64,000 nucleotides of DNA from Glebionis coronaria (Eukaryota > Streptophyta > Magnoliopsida > Asterales > Asteraceae), in NCBI GenBank assembly GCA_025667525.1, contig CM046878.1, positions 101,881,237 to 101,945,236 on the forward strand. Direction: 5' to 3'. Of the stretch, positions 11,522 to 24,635 are shown in pieces. The notes under the pieces are model-generated. The model did not search any database. It worked only from the letters and a program-made list of their open reading frames with translations, and was not told where the DNA came from. Position 1 is the first letter of the stretch; every line of letters starts with the position of its first letter. Made by a program: the position numbers and the translations under genes.

Positions 11522-12889
11522 GTATCCAACGAATCTCGACCGATCATCTACAAAAGGCTAAAATCAAAATAGTTTTCAAAATCTGAAACGACGCGCAAAT
11601 TAATCACAAAAACAAACCAAGTTATTTTCGTAACTGAAACAAACCAAGTTATTTTCGTAATAACCAAATACAATCGATGTAACTGATGTCAAAATGCTAA
11701 ACGATAATCGACCAACTATAATTTTACAAATCCTCAAATTTGACAAACCAAAAGATTCTTCAAATACCAAAAAGAAAACCCAAATAAACAAAGAACAAAC
11801 TTTTTTTTTTCTTCATCATGGCCAAACGAACCTACCTCTCTAATACTACTTATTGATAATTTAAGAACAAAACAAACAAACAAAACCTAACAACGAAAGC
11901 TTTATTCAAATTAAAAAAATACAAAACCAAATTAAAAAATATTAAACGTTAATCGGATAGTTGCCTAATTGGAAAAAAACTTAATAGGCAAGTCACACAA
12001 GTTTATACAATAACTCTGTATTAATCACTAAACTAACCGTTCTAACTGAATTTTTATTCGGGTCCTACTATTAATACCCCTTATTCCTTTAAAAAGTAAA
12101 GCACACAAAAAATTGTACTTATTTTCCTAGTTTACAATTCAGCACTATTTTTTTGTCAGTTTTGGTTTCATATTTTTGTCTGTTTATTACTTTTAACTTA
12201 TTAAACTTTTTCATTATGTATTTTCAGGATTTTAATTTTATAATATAAAAAAAACTATTAAAAAAAAACCTGAAAAAACATGAGGGTATCATTAGCTTGT
12301 TAGAGGTATGGATAACCTCACTTATTTAGATATCGGACCGGTTTTGTACTCGTGTTGTTTGGTTTAAAGATTGATTTCATTCTACCCGTTACAAATTTTG
12401 GTTTCATTATTTTAGATCTTTCTCTTGGTCCGAACGATACCAAGATGAAGCCCTATAAGTTAATGCACACTATTCACTTGAATGATCATGAATCAACATA
12501 ATATGGATCATAAAAGTGTTGGTTTTAAGCTTAATAGTACTACGTAAGTAGGCTAAAATTGTATAAAATCAGAAACCGTTTAAAATGATGATAAGCACAA
12601 TGGTATTGTTTAAGTAGTTTCGGGCTATTATATTTAGTCCATTTAGCAAAGCCCTTGTATCTTTAAAAGGACTTTCTCATTCAGCCTAACTTGTCTGATA
12701 AACTTATTGGGCCCAACTGAGTCCAATTCAGAGCTGATATATTTTTGGAAATCCCAAATATGAAATTTATACAACGAACAATCTTATAATTTTATAAAAG
12801 TTCCACCACTATGTATATAACAGAATAAATAGTTAAAAGTCTAATGATAAATGATACTTCATAAACTTTTTTAAAAAGATTTACCATAT

Positions 12890-13000
12890 GGAATGATCTA
12901 AGTTCATAAAAATCACAAAATAGCTAAATTCAGTACAAATATTTATACTTGTTGCGTAAGTATTTAAGTTTTGTTCTCTTAAAAATATCTACTTAGAGTA
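12890..13000 (+). repeat. Dispersed repeat, copy 1
   Basis: About 110 bp matches 37555-37668 in the same orientation: both contain CTAAGTTCATA, ATAGCTAAATTCA, TACTTGTTG and TCTTAAAA in the same order and spacing. The copies lie on the two sides of the copia element. The family is not recognised. Confidence 0.6.
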
Positions 13001-13029
13001 TCAACAATTGACAAGTTTTAAAGACTTAA

Positions 13030-15980
13030 TGTAAGACCCTAAAAATCTGGTAACGGGACAGGTAAGCATTTTGGGGTCCCACATCATGGTAACAACATAC
13101 ATGGCAATAAGGTAAATAAAAGACAAAGAAAATAAAATGACACACTTCACGAATTTATTCAAAAGCTACGGAATTAAATATATAAATATGGTCCCAGATT
13201 TGCATAATATGACATCAAAGTCACATAATTTTACCAACATACTCATAATAGTCTTAGTGCATAAAAGTACTTTTTATTTGGCATGATTAACATGGCATAA
13301 TTAATTTTTCCCAAAAGTTTCAACCAATAATGACATGGAATCGTCCAGCTAGCCGGATCCGGCGGGCTCCCATCCTTAGCAAAATTAAGTATTAGCATTA
13401 CCTGAGAAATAACATGTAAATATGTCAACATAAAGCTGAGTGAAATTCATAGGTTTAATAAGTGGTAATGTGAAATACAAACATTAGTTTTATAAAATAT
13501 CAACAGGATATGATTTAGTACCGTCGTACAAAATCATTTATATTAATTTATTGCAATAGCTCACGACACCGAAGCTTTAACATAAATGTTTTACCCCTAG
13601 TAAGTATCAAGTCAAAATACTTAGGTAATTAAATGTATGTGCGTCAAGGTAATCGGGACGGGGATTGTTAATCCCGATGGATCCATCCACAACATTCGCG
13701 CTTGCAAAATACGAATTAACGGTTCATGATGTAGGGGATTTTTGACTAACGTACTAATGCAATAAGTAAATGTATAATCTGGGGAAAGCATACCGTTCTT
13801 GAATAGCATACTAAAAGTTTTAAATGATTGTATTCCACGCATGTTATTCTCACCCCGAAATTTGTAACAAGTATTTAAGAAAAGGGGCTATGAACTCACC
13901 TTTAGTAAGTAATCACAAGGTAAAAGGGGATGAGCAAAAATGATTCTTCACGGACCTATGCAATGGTGACGCGTAATAAGAATGCGTTCAATGAAGCAAT
14001 AACGTTTTAGAAGTGGCGGGACATAGTATGACTAGGTAACTTGCGAGCGACGGTGAGACCTAAGCTTAAGTTAAAATCTTGACCCAACACCTTGAACCTA
14101 CTGTAATAACCTAATATCAGACTTGTATGATGGTCCAAGCATTTATGTGTGGGTTCCGAACACGTTTAAGACTCGGTTTGAAAAACCAAAACAAGGGACT
14201 GCATTCAGTTTTCTGAAAAAGGCTGTGAAGATTTGGTCATAACTAAAAATCTATAATAGTAAAGTGGGGTTTTTTGACATGAGTAGGTAATTCTCTTACC
14301 TTTCTAAGTTGGGCAAGAACAGACCTGGAACAATTACCAATCAACGTGAAATCCATTTTTAGTGACAGGCTATCAAAACAGAAAGTTGGAATCGACTCTT
14401 GAAGCCTACGGTAATTTGAGCATAAATCCTAAATGGTATAAGATTTTGACACCAAACCAAAAAGAGAAGTTGTCTTATGATTTTAACTACTGTAAAAAGT
14501 TATAAAATCCTATATTCACCCTTTTTACCCAAGACAAATTACCCACGTTTTAAGCCTACCATTCAGATTTGACCTATTTTAGTAAAACGACCGTTCCGGG
14601 CTCATCCGGACACTTCCCGTTCCCAAACAACTCACCACATGTAAAGCACATCAATGGGTATCAAATTTTCAAATAAAAACACAGTCATATTTTTAAGAAA
14701 ATTTTGCCATAACCTGTTTGTTTCTGTGATAAATTTCATACTACGAAAACGACTCGATTCGGCTACCTAACCTTAATCAAGCAACGCTTAAGCTATACCA
14801 AATCGTCACGCAAGTGTCCTAAGTCCTAATATGCCCTAATTGTTCATAATATCAGTGGGTTTCACCCATTATTTCAAAATCAATGACCAAAGTGAATTAA
14901 AAATGCTAATAACATCAAAATCAAAACACTAGTTAGGATTATACCTTCACAACTAGTATGAATCAACCAAAACACAAACAACCTTGATTTCTTCCTCCAT
15001 GATCATAAAAATTTCGTAGCCCTAGGTCATAATAACATGCCCAAATCAAAATTTTATCCAACAAAATAAGGTTCTAAGCATTGGAACAACAAAAACAAAC
15101 ATAGGATTTTACAAAAACATCATCAAATCATAAGATTTGATGATTTTTGACCTCAAGCAAAAACTTGATGCATGTTGTAATTAACACATGGGTTTGAATG
15201 AGAATCAAAAATTAAACATGGAATTAGTGTTAATTTACCTTAATTCAAAAAAAAAATCAAACAGTTGGGGGTGGTGTTGTGTTCGTCGGTTCACAGAGAG
15301 AAAAGGGGAGAACAGGATTTTTTTTTGTTTGGTAATTGTACTGTGATAGTTTATTTAAAACATATGGGCTATACATGGGTCACCAAGGCATGTTTTGGGC
15401 CTCCTAAGGCCTTGTTCAGCCTAATTTCCAAGGAAAGGCCCAAGATTTTGGGTTTTTAACTTTAAAATTTTTACGGGTTTAAATGATGTGTCGTTTCTGA
15501 CGAAAACCGAGACTCGTTTATTTTTAAGACGAAATTTCTTTAAAATCACTCGAAAACTCTCTTTGGCCCGAATTTCACTAAGTTGGATCAAGGAGTTAAG
15601 AATAACTAGAAATCACATAAAAATAATTTTTATTGCGACGTTCGGACCCGAAAACTCAGTCCGACAGTCGGAAAACGCAAAAATGCAAAAGTTCACCATT
15701 GCGTCCGTAATTGCTCAAGATGTCGTTTTTCATTATTTTGAGGCAAAAAGTCATTAGTAAGTCATATAAAATGAAATAAAACCTCGTAGAAACTACAAAC
15801 ATGAAGTTCGGGCATTTTGCTAAATAATATCATAAATTAGCGAAATTCAGAGAATTTTATATTTAACTAAAATTCGAGGATAACACGTAATCACTGTAAA
15901 TTAAATAGGGAGTGTAGTGAAAGTGTGAATAAGCACGTATAACAAGTAAAAGAAAATTATCGAAATTTCGTGTTCTCACA
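13030..15980. repeat. Solo LTR, 2951 bp, with CTTAA target duplication
   Basis: Begins TGTAAGACCC and ends GTGTTCTCACA, with a perfect 5-bp duplication CTTAA at 13025-13029 and 15981-15985. There is no primer site, purine tract or coding sequence, so it is a solo LTR left by recombination between two LTRs. Size and ends resemble the chromovirus LTR at 38629-41675. The minus strand has a TATA-like TTTAAATAA near 15345 and an end GGGTCTTACA, which hints that the LTR runs on the minus strand. Confidence 0.85.
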
Positions 15981-17797
15981 CTTAAACCTTAAATGCATTC
16001 AATGTATATCACTTAAATGACTAAAGCTTTTAGATAAAATTTAAGCTTTTTCAAATCTTTGATAAAAAGCTATTGGTACAATGCAAAAAAAAGCTATTAA
16101 AACATTTTTTATAAGATGAAAAAGCTTTTGTCAACTTGACTAATTGCTCTTATTTCAATAACCAAGTATAAATTAACTTGTTCGATTGACTAGTTTGCAA
16201 TACTATTGTACTCGATATTCTTTTCATGTCAATTGTAGTATTATTCTATGTACTTATTATTGTCACTGTTGAAAAGAGATAAAAAAAATACAATTCGTTA
16301 CTATTGTACTAGTTAGATTGCTTTATTATAGAAATGGCTAACCAAGATTATAGCAAAGGTTTTTCAATCATGTTTAATACAAACTAGAAAACTTCCTAAG
16401 TACATAAAAACTTTAGTAAGTTAGAACTGAAAAAGTTAGCCACTGCGATTAGCTACCCAAATGTTTGACGTGCTTATGTTAACAGTCATGAAATAGCCCG
16501 TTTCAACGACAAACCGCAGATATCCTGCATTTCTCAAGAACAATAGCTAAAGGTCCTGAAACGACAACTCGGCTCACTCTAAAAGGATATCTGCTTTGGT
16601 TGAGGTGCCTGTGAATGCGAATGAGCCCGCAACCGAGACTCTACATACACAATAAGATCTTAACTACTATAAACTAACCCTCAAAACAGATAATATAGTT
16701 AATTGTTAACAGAGAAGTTAATAATACACATAAAACATGTACACATCTTAAACTTCATTCAGTCATCACTTGGTGTGTCATTTAATGCACACATGGAAGT
16801 CCAGAGGGTATGTTTTAATACACTACCAGAAAAATGCATTCAATAAATAATGGAATTCAAAGCAGAAAAATATCCAGAGTGTAACACTGTTTATTCAGTA
16901 CTTATTTATTTAATTTGACTTTATCTCATTATTTTTTCCTGAATATCATAATTTAGTTTTAAATTGGGTGTTCAGGTTTAATTAGTTGTTTACATCATTG
17001 TCTAGATTTTATATTCATTATTTACTTACAAATCAATTGTACCAATGAATTTTCATCTACACTAGCTAGTATTTTGACATGGACCATTAATTATCTGATC
17101 ATTATACAGTCTGAATTGAAGTATAGGGTAGTGACACATGACAATGATTTAATACTACAACTAGCTAATTAACAGAATAACTCATGATTTATATGGACCA
17201 TATATATCAATGTATGACTTGATGTCGATGAATGTATGTACACATCTTTGCTAACCTGTCAAGTAAATTTAGACACCACAGATCATTTTTCAAGATTCAT
17301 ATGCTATGATGATCAATAACCCTCCTTATAACTATCATTATATGCATGCATGTGAATTTGAATTTTGAGATAGCTATTTTTCTTTTTATCAAAAAGTCTA
17401 AAAATAACAAAGATGTTTATGGTTCATTTCAACAATAGTAGATTTAATATATTTTTTTAACAATAACTTTTGTTAATATAATTTTGTATTCACTTTGAAT
17501 ACAAGTTAGAAAAACTTTGGAGTGGATACTCGTTGATCTAATATATTTCCGATTACAACAAAAATTCATCAGTTAACATGCATAGCTTCTTGTCAGGGTC
17601 CCGCTAACAGGTCAGTGGGCGGAGATTGAGGAAGGTCGCCGCTCGTTGGGGTCTAGGGCAACGACCCCAGCGCAGTTCGGAGGGCAGCGGCCGATCCAAA
17701 CAGTATATCATATGCTCCAAGTGACTGTTTTTTCTCATATCCCAACCATCGTGATTATTAAAGAAACAGTTGTATCGGTTGGTTTATAACCGATTTT
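15981..17797. other. Spacer between solo LTR and copia element
   Basis: Mostly AT-rich with no long frame. Two GC-richer patches stand out: 16490-16640, with a short open stretch on the plus strand, and 17595-17700, with a hairpin (GTTGGGGTC against a near match ending GACCCCAGC). Neither matches a gene I recognise. The copia element is inserted at the right end. Confidence 0.45.
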
Positions 17798-18622
17798 GTT
17801 GGGAATCTAAGTTTGCTAGATTTTCCTTAATGGTAGATTTATACGTAAATCAAGTTGTGTGTTATCAACTTGCATGTGCCAAGGTGACAGGAAAGTACTA
17901 CAAGACTCACAGAGAACTTAGTCTTTGTGAGCAACCACAGAGGAGTCCATGTCAGAGACATTGTCAAGGAGGTAGAAGATTACTTGAATACATACTCATT
18001 GGATGTGATGGATAACAACCAAGATATATCAGGGACTCTCAGTGGTTGAGTGTTAACATGGGTGGCAATACCCTGTTAACACTCAGTACACTTTGGACAT
18101 ACGTTAATGTTTAGGCGGGAACTATTTGAGCGGGATAAATAGTAGCTTTGAATTAAAGCAACCTAAAGTACGAGGTTATGAAGAAAAGGAAAATTGTGTC
18201 AGCTATGTTTCCCTAAAGCGTTGTAGCAGACTACCAATAATAGAAGAGCATCTTATGACATTTGTCTGACCTTATATGTCTTGTTTAGTCGTTATCAACC
18301 CAGCCATCAAAGTCAACCTCGTACCACTATAAATAGAGAATGTAGCATAGAGTTAATGTTGTTCACTTTGTTAGATTTCACACATTAAATCTCTTGAACT
18401 TAAAGAACAATCAGTTGTGCCTGTGTTCTTAAGTTCACTAGTAAAGTTGTAACTTCTACAAGTTTACTTGTCCAAAGAGTACACATCACATTGTCATCAA
18501 ACTGTGTGATCCATAACACATTGTAATACCTGTTATACAATAATAAAGTCTTACGTTTGAAAAGTATTTACTTGTGTTAATTATCTTTATAAGTCGTTTC
18601 AGTCTAGGATTAGGGACTTCCA
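17798..18622 (+). repeat. 5' LTR of the copia element (825 bp)
   Basis: Starts TGTTGGGAATC and ends GGGACTTCCA. A TATA box CTATAAATAG lies at 18327-18336 and a polyadenylation-like AATAAAG at about 18541. It matches the 3' LTR at 36430-37264 along its length with scattered substitutions. The last 297 bp (18326-18622) recur inside the element at 20398 and 22556. Confidence 0.92.
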
Positions 18623-18624
18623 AT

Positions 18625-18636
18625 TGGTATCAGAGC
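18625..18636 (+). promoter_or_regulatory. Primer binding site, tRNA-Met type (copia)
   Basis: TGGTATCAGAGC, complementary to the 3' end of initiator tRNA-Met, two bases after the 5' LTR. Copies recur at 20697 and 22855, so genomic RNA would carry three primer sites. Confidence 0.9.
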
Positions 18637-18695
18637 AGTGTTTGATATTAAAACCTTCATAAACATTGCTCTAAGTTTTATAATCAAGATCCACC

Positions 18696-20319
18696 ATGCC
18701 TGAAACGAGCAACACACCACCACCACCGCCTACTGGGAACAATCAAGCACAAAACAATGTACCTTCACCTCCTCCATCCTCACCAAGAATAACCCCCACT
18801 CCTAATGAAGATGATCTTCCACAACTTCTCGACTCAAGAGGTGGATCCCATGTAACAAATGTGCCCATATTTGATGAAGATGACTTTGCCAAATGGAAAA
18901 GTCAATTTCTTGTCTATCTAGATGGACTTGAGCCATTTCTTCTATAAGTTCTAGAAAATAGACCTTATGTTCCCATGGCCCTTACATCAACTGATGCGAA
19001 TCCACTCCCAAAACCACTCAAACAGTGGACACCGAATGATAGAAAATTGGCAAACCAAAATAAACGTCTCAAAAGCATCATCATATCCTGTCTCCCAAAA
19101 CACATCATGAAGTCTGTCACTCAATGTCCAACAGCCAAACAAATGTGGACATATTTGATCCTTGGTCATGAAGGACCCTCTGAGACTAGAGAAACCAATA
19201 TCCAGGCACTCAGGCATTAATTTAATGCTTACCATTTCACAAGCTGAAGTAAAAGCCACCTTTGTCAAAAACCTTCCCAAAAATGGCTGAGCATAAATCA
19301 GACCTAGAGAGCTAACAACTCGATCAAAAATGATACGTTGGCTCAACTGTATGGAAAGTACAATTATAAAGAGGGATTGATTGACACCATATATAAATCT
19401 GAGTCTGAAATATTGTAGTTCAAGGAGTAACATCAAAAGCCTTGATATCAACTTCAATTCCACATGATAGTGACACAGATGTTGAAGAAGACACTCACAG
19501 TAGCCAATAATTCATGACAGATCTTAATGCTGAGTTTCATGAAAGAGCTCTACTAGCTAATCAGAGAAGATACTTTAAAAGATCCGTAAGAGTAGGATCA
19601 GGTAGTAAACAAACTGACAAATCAAAAGAAACTTGCTTTGCCTGTGGAAAACATGGACACTTTCAAAAAGACTGTCCATCCACCAAAACATCCTCACCAT
19701 CTTATCCTTCATCATCCAAACCTTACAAGTTCAAATCCCAACAAAAAAACTCATTTCACCAATCCAATTCCTCTGATCATGAGAAAAAGGATTACAAAAA
19801 CGAATACAAGGCACTGAAAGCTGAGTTGGAACAAATGAATTTGAAACTAGAAGCGTTGTCCAAGAAAAAAGGGTGATAAAAAGACAGACAAAGGGTTGGT
19901 AGCTGAATCATATGATTGGAATGATGAGCCTTTGACATCAAATGAAGAAGACACTACCAGGGTCAGAGCATTTATGGCAATTGTAGAAGATGAACTAGCT
20001 GTGGGAAAAAAGCGATGCTAGATCAGGACAGTGGGCCGACATCACTATGAAAAAAGTACACAGGCTTATCTCTATGTCTGAAAGTGATGAACGTAAACAT
20101 GTCCTTGATTATACCATAGTTAATTTACATTTTGTTAAAGAAATGAGAAAGAAACTGCTTGAAAAATATCATTCAGTTAAACATGAACTGATAACTGTTA
20201 AGGGTGATTGTGAAAATTTAAAGCATGTTAACTCTGAAAGAATAACTCTGCAGAATGAAGTTGCTAAGTTAACTAAACAGAATAGTGCCTTATCTGATCA
20301 AGTAACTGAACTACATTAA
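18696..20319 (+). pseudogene. gag: copia gag, tandem copy 1
   Basis: Starts at the ATG of MPETSNTPPPPP, followed by a Pro-rich head, a gag domain (DDFAKWKSQFLVYLDG), the CCHC knuckle CFACGKHGHFQKDC and a coiled coil ending ALSDQVTELH. Breaks: TAA at about 18945 inside the gag domain; a deletion of about 86 nt near 19220 relative to the other copies; a stop before the knuckle region; and a frameshift at the A-run before GGGTGATAAAAAG (about 19870) shared by all three copies. It is followed by the first inverted junction, not by pol, so it could only ever make Gag. Confidence 0.85.
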
Positions 20320-20361
20320 GTAATAGAAAAATAGATGTGTAGTAAGTTCACCATTGATGAA

Positions 20362-20694
20362 TTACTTGATGAGATAAGGCACTATTCTGTTTAGTAAACT
20401 ATAAATAGGGAATGTAGCATAGAGTTACTGTTGTTCACTTTGATAGATTTCACACATTAACTCTCTTGAACTTAAAGAACTATCAGCTGTGCCTGTGTTC
20501 TTAAGTTCACTAGTAAATTTGTAACTTTTACAAGTTTACTTGTCCAAAGAGTACACAACACATTGTCATCAAATTGTGTGATCCATAACACATTGTAATA
20601 CCTGTTATACAATAATAAAGTCTTACGTTTGAAAAGTATTTACTTGTGTTAATTATCTTTATAAGTCGTTTCAGTCTAGGATTAGGGACTTTCA
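20362..20694 (+). repeat. Fold-back junction plus internal TATA/R-U5 fragment, copy 1
   Basis: From 20362 to 20399 the sequence is, with few mismatches, the reverse complement of gag at 20268-20305. It switches at shared bases ACT into LTR sequence starting at the TATA box (20398-20694, 297 bp, equal to 18326-18622). The gag text and its inverted copy can form a stem of about 38 bp over a 56-nt loop. The primer site follows. Confidence 0.85.
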
Positions 20695-20767
20695 GTTGGT
20701 ATCAGAGCAGTGTTTGATATTAAAACCTTCATAAACATCGCTCTAAGTTTTATAATCAAGATTCACC

Positions 20768-22477
20768 ATGCCTGAAACGAGCAACACACCACCACCACCA
20801 CCACTGCCTACTGGGAACAATCAAGCACAAAACAATGTACCTACACCTCCTTCATCGTCACCAAGAATAACCCCCACTCCTAATGAAGATGATATTCTAC
20901 AACTTCTCGACTCAAGAGGTGGATCCCATGTAAAAAATGTGCCTATATTTGATGAAGATGACTTTGCCAGTTGGAAAAGTCAATTTCTTGTCTATCTAGA
21001 TGGACTTGAGCCATTTCTTCTAGAATTTCTAGAAAATAGACCTTATGTTCCCATGGCCCTTACATCAACTGATGCGAATCCACTCCCAAAACCACTCAAA
21101 CACTGGACACCGACTGATAGAAAATTGGCAAACCAAAACAAACGTATCAAAAGCATCATCATATCCTGTCTCCCAAAACACATCATGAAGTCTGTCACTC
21201 AATGTCCAACAGCCAAACAAATGTGGACAAATTTGATCCTTGGTCACGAAGGACCCTCTGAGACTAGAGAAACCAATATCCAGGCACTCAGGCTTTAGTT
21301 TAATGCTTTCAAAGCACTTGATGATGAAAAGGTTCAACAGACATACACAAGGTTGAAGACTCTTCTCGATGACCTTGCAATGAATGAGGTTACCATTTCA
21401 CAAGCTGAAGTAACCGCCACCTTTTTCAAAAACCTTCCCAAAAATGGTTGGGCATGAATCAGACCCAGAGAGCTAACAACTCGATCAAAAATGATACGTT
21501 GGCTGAACTGTATGGAAAGTACAATTATAAAGAGGGATTGATTGACACCATATATAAATCTGAGTCTGAAAGATTTGTAGTTCAAGGAGAAACATCAAAA
21601 GCCTTGATATCAACTTCAAATCCTCATGATAGTGACACAGATGTTGAAGAAGACACTCGCAGTAGACAAGAATTCATGACAGATCTTAATGCTGAGTTTC
21701 ATGAAAGAGCTCTACTAGCTAATCAGAGAAGATACTTTAAAAGATCCGTAAGAGTGTCATCAGCTAGTAAACAAACTGACAAATCAAAAGAAACTTGCTT
21801 TGCCTGTGGAAAACATGAACACTTTCAAAAAGACTGTCCATCCACCAAAACATCCTCACCATCTTATCCTTCATCATCCAAACCTTACAAGTTCAAATCC
21901 CAACAATAAACTCATTTCACCAATCCAATTCCTCTGATCATGAGAAAAAGGATTACAAAAACAAATACAAGGCACTGAAAGCTGAGCTGGAAAAATGAAT
22001 TTTAAACTAGAAGCGTTGTCCAAGAAAAAAGGGTGATAAAAAGACAGAGAAAGGGTTGGTAGTTGAATCATATGATTAGAATGATGAGCCTTTGACATCA
22101 GATGAAGAAGACACTACCAGGGTCAGCGCATTGATGGCAATTGCAGAAGATGAACCAGCTATGGAAAAAGCGATGCTAGATCAGGACAGTGGGTCGAAAT
22201 GACTATGAAAAAAGTACACAAGCTTATCTCTATGTCTGAAAGTGATGAACGTAAACATGTCCTTGATTATACCATAGTTGATTTACATTTTGTTGAAGAA
22301 ATGAGAAAGAAACTGCTTGAAAAATTTCATTCAGTTACACATGAACTGATAACTGTTAAGGGTGATTGTGAAAATTTAAAGCATGTTAACTCTGAAAGAA
22401 TAACTCTGCAAAATGAAGTTGCTAAGTTAACTAAACAGAATAGTGCCTTATCTGATCAAGTAACTGAACTACATTAA
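20768..22477 (+). pseudogene. gag: copia gag, tandem copy 2
   Basis: Same layout as copy 1 and the most complete: the Pro-rich head and gag domain read openly for 176 codons to a TAG at about 21296, then resume through the knuckle, here CFACGKHEHFQKDC (Gly to Glu inside the knuckle). It lacks the 86-nt deletion of copy 1. It carries the same frameshift at the A-run (near 22030) and ends in the coiled coil before the second inverted junction. Confidence 0.85.
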
Positions 22478-22519
22478 GTCACAGAGAAATGGATGTGTAG
22501 TAAGTTCACCATTGATGAA

Positions 22520-22852
22520 TTACTTGATGAGATAAGGCACTATTATGTTTAGTTAACTATAAATAGGTAATGTAGCATAGAGTTAATGTTTTTCACTTTG
22601 ATAGATTTCACACATTAACTCTCTTAAACTTAAAGAACAATCAGCTGTGCATGTGTTCTTAAGTTCACTAGTAAAGTTGTAACTTCTACAAGTTTACTTG
22701 TCCAAAGAGTACACAACACATCGTCATCAAACTGTGTGATCCATAACACATTGTAATAATTGTTATACAATAATAAAGTCTTACGTTTGAAAAGTATTTA
22801 CTTGTGTTAATTATCTTTATAAGTCGTTTCAGTCTAGGATTAGGGACTTTCA
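22520..22852 (+). repeat. Fold-back junction plus internal TATA/R-U5 fragment, copy 2
   Basis: 22520-22557 is the reverse complement of gag at 22426-22463, as at the first junction, followed by LTR sequence 22556-22852 (297 bp) and a primer site at 22855. Identical breakpoints at both junctions show that the join formed once and the unit was then duplicated. Confidence 0.85.
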
Positions 22853-22925
22853 ATTGGTATCAGAGCAGTGTTTGATATTAAAACCTTCATAAACATCGCT
22901 CTAAGTTTTATAATCAAGATCCACC

Positions 22926-24635
22926 ATGCCTGAAACGAGCAACACACCACCACCACCACCGCCTACTGGGAACAATCAAGTAGAAAACAATGTACCTCCA
23001 CCTCCTCCATCGTCACCAAGAATAACCCCCACTCCTAATGAAGATGATCTTCCACAACTTCTCGACTCAAGAGGTGGATCCCATGTAACAAATGTGCCCA
23101 TATTTGATGAAGATGACTTTTCTAGTTGGAAAAGTCAATTTCTGGTCTATCTAGATGGACTTGAGCCATTTCTTCTAGAAGTTCTATAAAATAAACCTTA
23201 TGTTCCCATGGCCCTTACATCAACTGATGCGAATCCACTCCCAAAACCACTCAAACAGTGGACACCGACTGATAGAAAATTGGCAAACCAAAACAAACGT
23301 CTCAAAAGCACCATCATATCTTGTCTCCCAAAACACATCATGAAGTCTGTCACTGAATGTCCAACAGCCAAACAAATGTGGACAGATTTGATCCTTGGTC
23401 ATGAAGGACCCTCTGAGACTAGAGAAACCAATATCCAGGCACTCAGGTTTTAGTTTAATGCTTTCAAAGCACTTGATGATGAAAAGGTTCAACAGACATA
23501 CACAAGGCTGAAGACTCTTCTTGATGACCTTGCAATGAATGAGGTTACCATTTCACAAGCTGAAGTAAATGCCACCTTTGTCAAAAACCTTCCCAAAAAT
23601 GGCTGAGTATGAATCAGACCCAGAGAGCTAACAACTCTATCAAAAATGATACGTTGGCTCAACTGTATGGAAAGTACAATTATAAAGAGGGATTGATTGA
23701 CACCATATATAATTCTGAGTCTAGAATATTTTTAGTTCAAGGAGCAACATCAAAAGCCTTGATATCAACTTCAAATCCTCATGATAGTGACATAGATGTT
23801 GAAGAAGACACTCGCAGTAGCCAAGAATACATGACAGATCTTAATGTTGAGTTTCATGAAAGAGCTCTACTAGCTAATCAGAGAAGATACTTTAAAAGAT
23901 CCGGAAGAGTAGGATCAGCTAGTAAACAAACTGACAAATAAAAAAAACTTGCTTTGCCTGTGGAAAACATGGACACTTTCAAAAAGACTGTCCATCCACC
24001 AAAACATCCTCACCATCTTATCCTTCATCATCCAAACCTTACAAGTTCAAATCCCAACAAAAAAAACTCATTTCACCAATCCAATTCCTCTTATCATGAG
24101 AAAAAGGATTACAAAAACAAATACAAGGCACTGAAAGCTGAGCTGGAACAAATGAATTTGAAACTAGAAGCGTTGTCCAAGAAAAAAGGGTGATAGAAAG
24201 ACAGAGAAAGGGTTGGTAGCTGAATCATATGATTGGAATGATGAGCCTTTGACATCAGATGAAGAAGACACTACCAGGGTCAGCGCATTTATGTAAATTG
24301 TAGAAGATGAACCAGCTGTGGGAAAAATCGATGCTAGATCAGGACAGTGGGTCGACATCACTATGAAAAAAGTACACATGCTTATCTCTATGTCTGAAAG
24401 TGATGAACGTAAACATGTCTTTGATTATACCATAGTTGATTTACATTTTGTTGAAGAAATGAGAAAGAAACTGCTTGAAAATTTTCATTCAGTTAAACAT
24501 GAACTGATAACTGTTAAGGGTGATTGTGAAAATTTAAAGCATGTTAACACTGAAAGAATAACTCTGCAAAATGAAGTTGCTATGTTAACTAAACAGAATA
24601 GTGCCTTATCTGATCAAGTAACTGAACTACATTAA
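22926..24635 (+). pseudogene. gag: copia gag, tandem copy 3 (continuous with pol)
   Basis: Starts MPETSNTPPPPPPT. Stops occur at about 23187 in the gag domain, 23451, and 23938 where TCA became TAA just before the knuckle; the knuckle is then out of frame. The shared A-run frameshift is at about 24185. The coiled coil (LISMSESDERKHV to VTELH, 24318-24635) stays open. Only this copy runs into the protease, so it holds the ancestral position of gag. Confidence 0.85.

Larger units (their letters stand above)
10921..13029. other. AT-rich spacer without gene
   Basis: No coding frame above background on either strand. It holds short direct duplications (for example CCAAGTTATTTTCGTAA twice near 11616-11660), a TTCAAA microsatellite, poly-A/T runs, and at its right end a sequence repeated near 37.6 kb. 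It may be degraded transposon DNA or ordinary intergenic DNA. Confidence 0.5.

Noticed and set aside
18987..19463. Minus-strand frames of 90-158 codons opposite each gag copy
   Set aside because: They recur only because gag is triplicated; the plus strand carries the gag domain and knuckle.
19859..19880. A -1 programmed frameshift at the A-run in copia gag
   Set aside because: The downstream coding text is in the +1 frame, not -1; the -1 frame meets a stop quickly.
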